Positions 5,315 to 7,165 of a stretch of DNA of 7,165 nt are shown piece after piece (within the stretch, counting starts at the first letter, position 1; each line of letters starts with the position of its first letter). This stretch comes from DAOUMU01 sp034409055. GTDB lineage: Bacteria; Chloroflexota; Anaerolineae; 4572-78; J111. The notes under the pieces were generated by a model. That model ran no database searches, was not told the DNA's origin, and saw nothing but the letters and a program-made list of their open reading frames with translations. The position numbers and the translations under genes are program-made. The stretch lies in NCBI GenBank assembly GCA_034409055.1, contig DAOUMU010000109.1, positions 1 to 7,165 of the forward strand, written 5' to 3'.

Positions 5315-6727
5315 TTAAAGCCGCTCAAATCGTGCCTGGAAGAAACGTAAATACTTTGGCTCGTAAACCATCTTTAAACCGCGTGTCTGTTCGCGGGTAT
5401 CGTAGATCGCCTTAATCGCCTCGGCCGTGACATCCATGTGAGCCTGGGTATAGACCCGGCGGGGGATGGTCAAGCGGACTAGCTCCAGGGCCGGATAGCG
5501 GTGATCACCGGTTTCTGGATCTCGCCCGGCGCTAACGATCCCCCGCTCCATCGAGCGAATCCCTGAATCGAGGTAAAGTTCGGCAGCCAGGGTTTGGGCC
5601 GGAAATTGATCCTGGGGCAGGTGGGCATAGATACGTTTTGCATCTAAAAAGACAGCGTGACCACCCACCGGCTGGACGATGGGAATGCCCCAATCTATCA
5701 GTAATTCACCCAAGTAGCGCACCTGGCCGACCCGAGCTCGGATGTGATCATCCTGCACCGATTCGGTGATACCAATGGCCAAAGCTTCCATGTCGCGGCC
5801 GGCCATCCCCCCATACGTGTGCAGCCCTTCGTAGATCACCACCATATTGCGGGCCATGTCGAAAATATCTTGATCATTGACTGCCAGCCAGCCACCAATA
5901 TTGACCAGGTGGTCTTTCTTGGCGCTCATCCAGGCGCCGTCCGTATAGCTGCAAAACTCCTTCAAAATATCGGCAATCGATTTGTCGGCGTAACCTGCCT
6001 CACGTTCTTGAATGAAAAAGACATTTTCGGCCATACGGGTCGCGTCCAGGTAGAGGCGGATACCGTAGCGATCGCACAATTCGCGCAAGGCCCGCACGTT
6101 GGCCATACTGACCGGTTGGCCACCGGCCATGTTGACCGTCCCGGCCAGGCTGACGTAGGGGATGTTTTCAGCCCCCACGCGTTTGATGAACGCTTCCAGT
6201 TTGTCTAAATCGACGTTGCCTTTAAAGGGATGTTGGCTGGTCGGGTCGTGCGCCTCGTCGATGATGACGTCGACAAAGGTACCGCCGGCCAGTTCCTGGT
6301 GCAGGCGCGTGGTGGTGAAATACATGTTGCCGGGGATGTAATGACCGGGTTTAATCAGGATTTGGCTGATGATATGCTCGGCCCCCCGTCCTTGATGAGT
6401 GGGCACCAGATAGGGGTAGCCGTAATAAGTTTGTACGGCTTCTGCCAGGTGATAGAAGTTACGACTGCCGGCGTAAGCCTCGTCGCCCAGCATCAGGCCG
6501 GCCCATTGCCGGTCGCTCATCGCATTGGTGCCACTATCGGTCAACAGGTCAATGTACACGTCTTCCGAGCGTAGCAAGAAAGTGTTGTAACCGGCCTCTT
6601 TTAGGGCTTGCTCCCGTTCGGCCCGGCTGATGAGGCGGATTGGTTCCACCATTTTGATTTTCCAGGGTTCAGCCCAGGAGCGGCGGCCAAATTGTTGGCC
6701 CATTGTTTGAGGGTTTGGGTGGGGCAT
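5315..6727 (-). CDS. tpl: tyrosine phenol-lyase (beta-eliminating lyase)
   Basis: A 470-residue PLP enzyme of the tryptophanase/tyrosine phenol-lyase family, expected to cleave L-tyrosine to phenol, pyruvate and ammonium in the cytoplasm. Residues align with Citrobacter freundii tyrosine phenol-lyase, recalled from memory, at a constant offset of +14: Tyr85 (Y71) in GDEAYAGS, Arg114 (R100) in THQGRGAE, Asn199 (N185), Asp228 (D214) and Arg231 in LDATR, the Schiff-base Lys271 (K257) in SAKKD, and Arg418 (R404) in RLTIPRR. Three positions that separate the two activities are all of the phenol-lyase type: Thr138 (T124; Asp in tryptophanase), Arg395 in SMERGI (R381; Ile) and Phe462 in RFF (F448; His). 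Leu302 stands where M288 is in Citrobacter, a mild change near the ring pocket. The N-terminus is about 14 residues longer than in the Citrobacter enzyme; the start at 6727 is supported by AAGGAGG at 6733-6739. First gene of the operon; the dehydrogenase follows 32 bp later. Tryptophanase is the alternative and looks less likely. Confidence 0.92.
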   Translation of the reverse strand: MPHPNPQTMGQQFGRRSWAEPWKIKMVEPIRLISRAEREQALKEAGYNTFLLRSEDVYIDLLTDSGTNAMSDRQWAGLMLGDEAYAGSRNFYHLAEAVQTYYGYPYLVPTHQGRGAEHIISQILIKPGHYIPGNMYFTTTRLHQELAGGTFVDVIIDEAHDPTSQHPFKGNVDLDKLEAFIKRVGAENIPYVSLAGTVNMAGGQPVSMANVRALRELCDRYGIRLYLDATRMAENVFFIQEREAGYADKSIADILKEFCSYTDGAWMSAKKDHLVNIGGWLAVNDQDIFDMARNMVVIYEGLHTYGGMAGRDMEALAIGITESVQDDHIRARVGQVRYLGELLIDWGIPIVQPVGGHAVFLDAKRIYAHLPQDQFPAQTLAAELYLDSGIRSMERGIVSAGRDPETGDHRYPALELVRLTIPRRVYTQAHMDVTAEAIKAIYDTREQTRGLKMVYEPKYLRFFQARFERL

Positions 6728-6781
6728 TGTCTCCTCCTTGAGACGTTTAAAAAATTTGGGGTTTTTATCTATTTTGTGAAT

Positions 6782-6810
6782 ATTTTATCATTATACGATT
6801 TGTGTGTCAA
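6782..6810 (-). promoter_or_regulatory. strong sigma-70 promoter of the phenol-lyase operon
   Basis: On the minus strand a perfect TTGACA (6805-6810), a 17-bp spacer and TAAAAT (6782-6787) are present, with TGA directly before the -10 (extended -10). The start point would be near 6775, giving a leader of about 48 nt. ATCATT (6787-6792) and AATGAT (6809-6814) form an inverted repeat whose half-sites are 22 bp apart, about two helical turns, and overlap both core elements. That is a plausible repressor site. Confidence 0.75.
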
Positions 6811-6848
6811 TGATTATTCGGTATTGGATTTCTTGCTTGAAATTAAAT

Positions 6849-6872
6849 AAAGCAAAATACCCTATTTGCTTT
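6849..6872. promoter_or_regulatory. AT-rich imperfect palindrome upstream of the phenol-lyase promoter
   Basis: AAAGCAAAATA (6849-6859) and TATTTGCTTT (6863-6872) are complementary apart from one extra A, around CCC. The palindrome lies about 40 bp upstream of the -35 element. It could be a regulator site or a structural feature of AT-rich promoter DNA. Confidence 0.35.
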
Positions 6873-6919
6873 TAATATTTCTGTATATTACGCCATAGGG
6901 GGGTATTGTCTGAAGAAAT

Positions 6920-6954
6920 AAAAGAAAAACAAAAAACGCTGCCTTGTGGCAGCG
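6920..6954 (-). terminator. intrinsic terminator for minus-strand transcription entering from the right
   Basis: CGCTGCC (6937-6943) and GGCAGCG (6948-6954) form a perfect 7-bp GC-rich stem with a 4-nt loop. On the minus strand it is followed at once by TTTTTTGTTTTTCTTTT. This is a textbook Rho-independent terminator. No gene is visible between it and the right edge, so it must end a transcript from beyond 7165 or a non-coding RNA. It would insulate the phenol-lyase promoter from read-through. Confidence 0.85.
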
Positions 6955-7024
6955 CCTAAATGAGTTTGCAGAATGTTCTCAAAACGGTCGTGAGGCGTTA
7001 GGTTCTGTTCACATTTGTCCAAAA

Positions 7025-7151
7025 ATGTAATGCCGAGCCGCGCCGCGACGAGGAATCTCCGGCAACGAGGACAAATTCAAGGCGAAATAGGAGATTCTTC
7101 GCTCCCTTTAGTCGCTCAGACCTGTCCTGAGCGAAGCCGAAGGAATGACAT
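7025..7151. mobile_element. palindromic MITE-like intergenic element
   Basis: The ends are imperfect inverted repeats: ATGTAATGCC (7025-7034) and GGAATGACAT (7142-7151), agreeing at 8 of 10 positions. Inside lie GAATCTCC/GGAGATTC (7053-7060, 7090-7097) and a perfect hairpin TCGCTCAG/CTGAGCGA (7112-7119, 7127-7134). The CCTGTCCTGAGCGAAGCCGA and GGAGATTCTTCGCTC phrases are, from memory, typical of dispersed repeats in Chloroflexota and some other phyla. No coding capacity is credible. TGACAT/ATGTCA (7146-7151, 7160-7165) forms a further small inverted repeat at the window edge. Confidence 0.55.
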
Positions 7152-7165
7152 AATCCGAAATGTCA

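Noticed and set aside
5744..6574. Plus-strand frames (154 and 114 codons) opposite the phenol-lyase
   Set aside because: They lie opposite catalytic motifs of a clear family member; the opposite frame is open because of GC-biased codon use.
5315..6727. Tryptophanase assignment
   Set aside because: The three positions that distinguish the enzymes are Thr, Arg and Phe, as in tyrosine phenol-lyase, and not Asp, Ile and His.
6775..6792. ArgR- or Fur-like box at the phenol-lyase promoter
   Set aside because: Only one half-site resembles either consensus (TGTGAAT for ArgR, ATAATGATAA for Fur); the second half does not match.
6608..6850. 80-codon plus-strand frame
   Set aside because: It spans the 5' end of the phenol-lyase and its promoter, with no Shine-Dalgarno site and abrupt composition change.
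6996..7162. Minus-strand open frame at the right edge with a CHSFGFAQDRS translation
   Set aside because: This is the usual spurious translation of the dispersed TCCTGAGCGAAG-type repeat; the frame opens just after a TGA and lacks a start signal.

Overview
The window looks like chromosomal DNA from a Chloroflexota (Anaerolineae-like) bacterium. This rests on the protein flavour, the strong Shine-Dalgarno sites, and intergenic DNA packed with short palindromic and heptameric repeats of the kind I associate with that phylum. The assignment is inference; no rRNA or other marker gene is present.

Four complete genes lie on the minus strand. Read in transcription order from the right, they are a tyrosine phenol-lyase (6727-5315), an amino-acid dehydrogenase of the Glu/Leu/Phe/Val family fused to a CBS-domain pair (5282-3408), a class I/II PLP aminotransferase (3188-2028), and a 427-residue protein I do not recognise (1707-424). 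The first two form a tight operon with a 32-bp gap, driven by a near-consensus sigma-70 promoter at 6782-6810. The aminotransferase and the unknown gene each follow a repeat-filled gap and seem to have promoters of their own. The left edge (2-127) holds the last 41 codons of a plus-strand gene.

Intergenic regions: 128-423 carries two ~103-bp tandem repeats with C6/G6 hairpins, then a short heptamer array that supplies the last codons and stop of the unknown gene. 1708-2027 holds that gene's leader, with a 26-bp palindrome, and a cluster of CCGTAGGCCCCGCATC units. 3189-3407 holds an inverted pair of heptamer arrays that can form a 28-bp RNA stem. 6728-7165 holds the lyase promoter, an AT-rich palindrome, a strong minus-strand terminator and a palindromic MITE-like element.

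Taken together the locus suggests amino-acid catabolism. The lyase releases phenol, pyruvate and ammonium from tyrosine, the dehydrogenase deaminates an amino acid that is probably not glutamate, and the aminotransferase exchanges amino groups. The unknown protein may belong to the same pathway, because its promoter region shares two sequence blocks with the lyase promoter. The most notable points are the dehydrogenase-CBS fusion with a glutamate-pocket lysine replaced by Met, the shared promoter blocks, the unrecognised conserved-looking enzyme, and the different repeat families at successive 3' ends.
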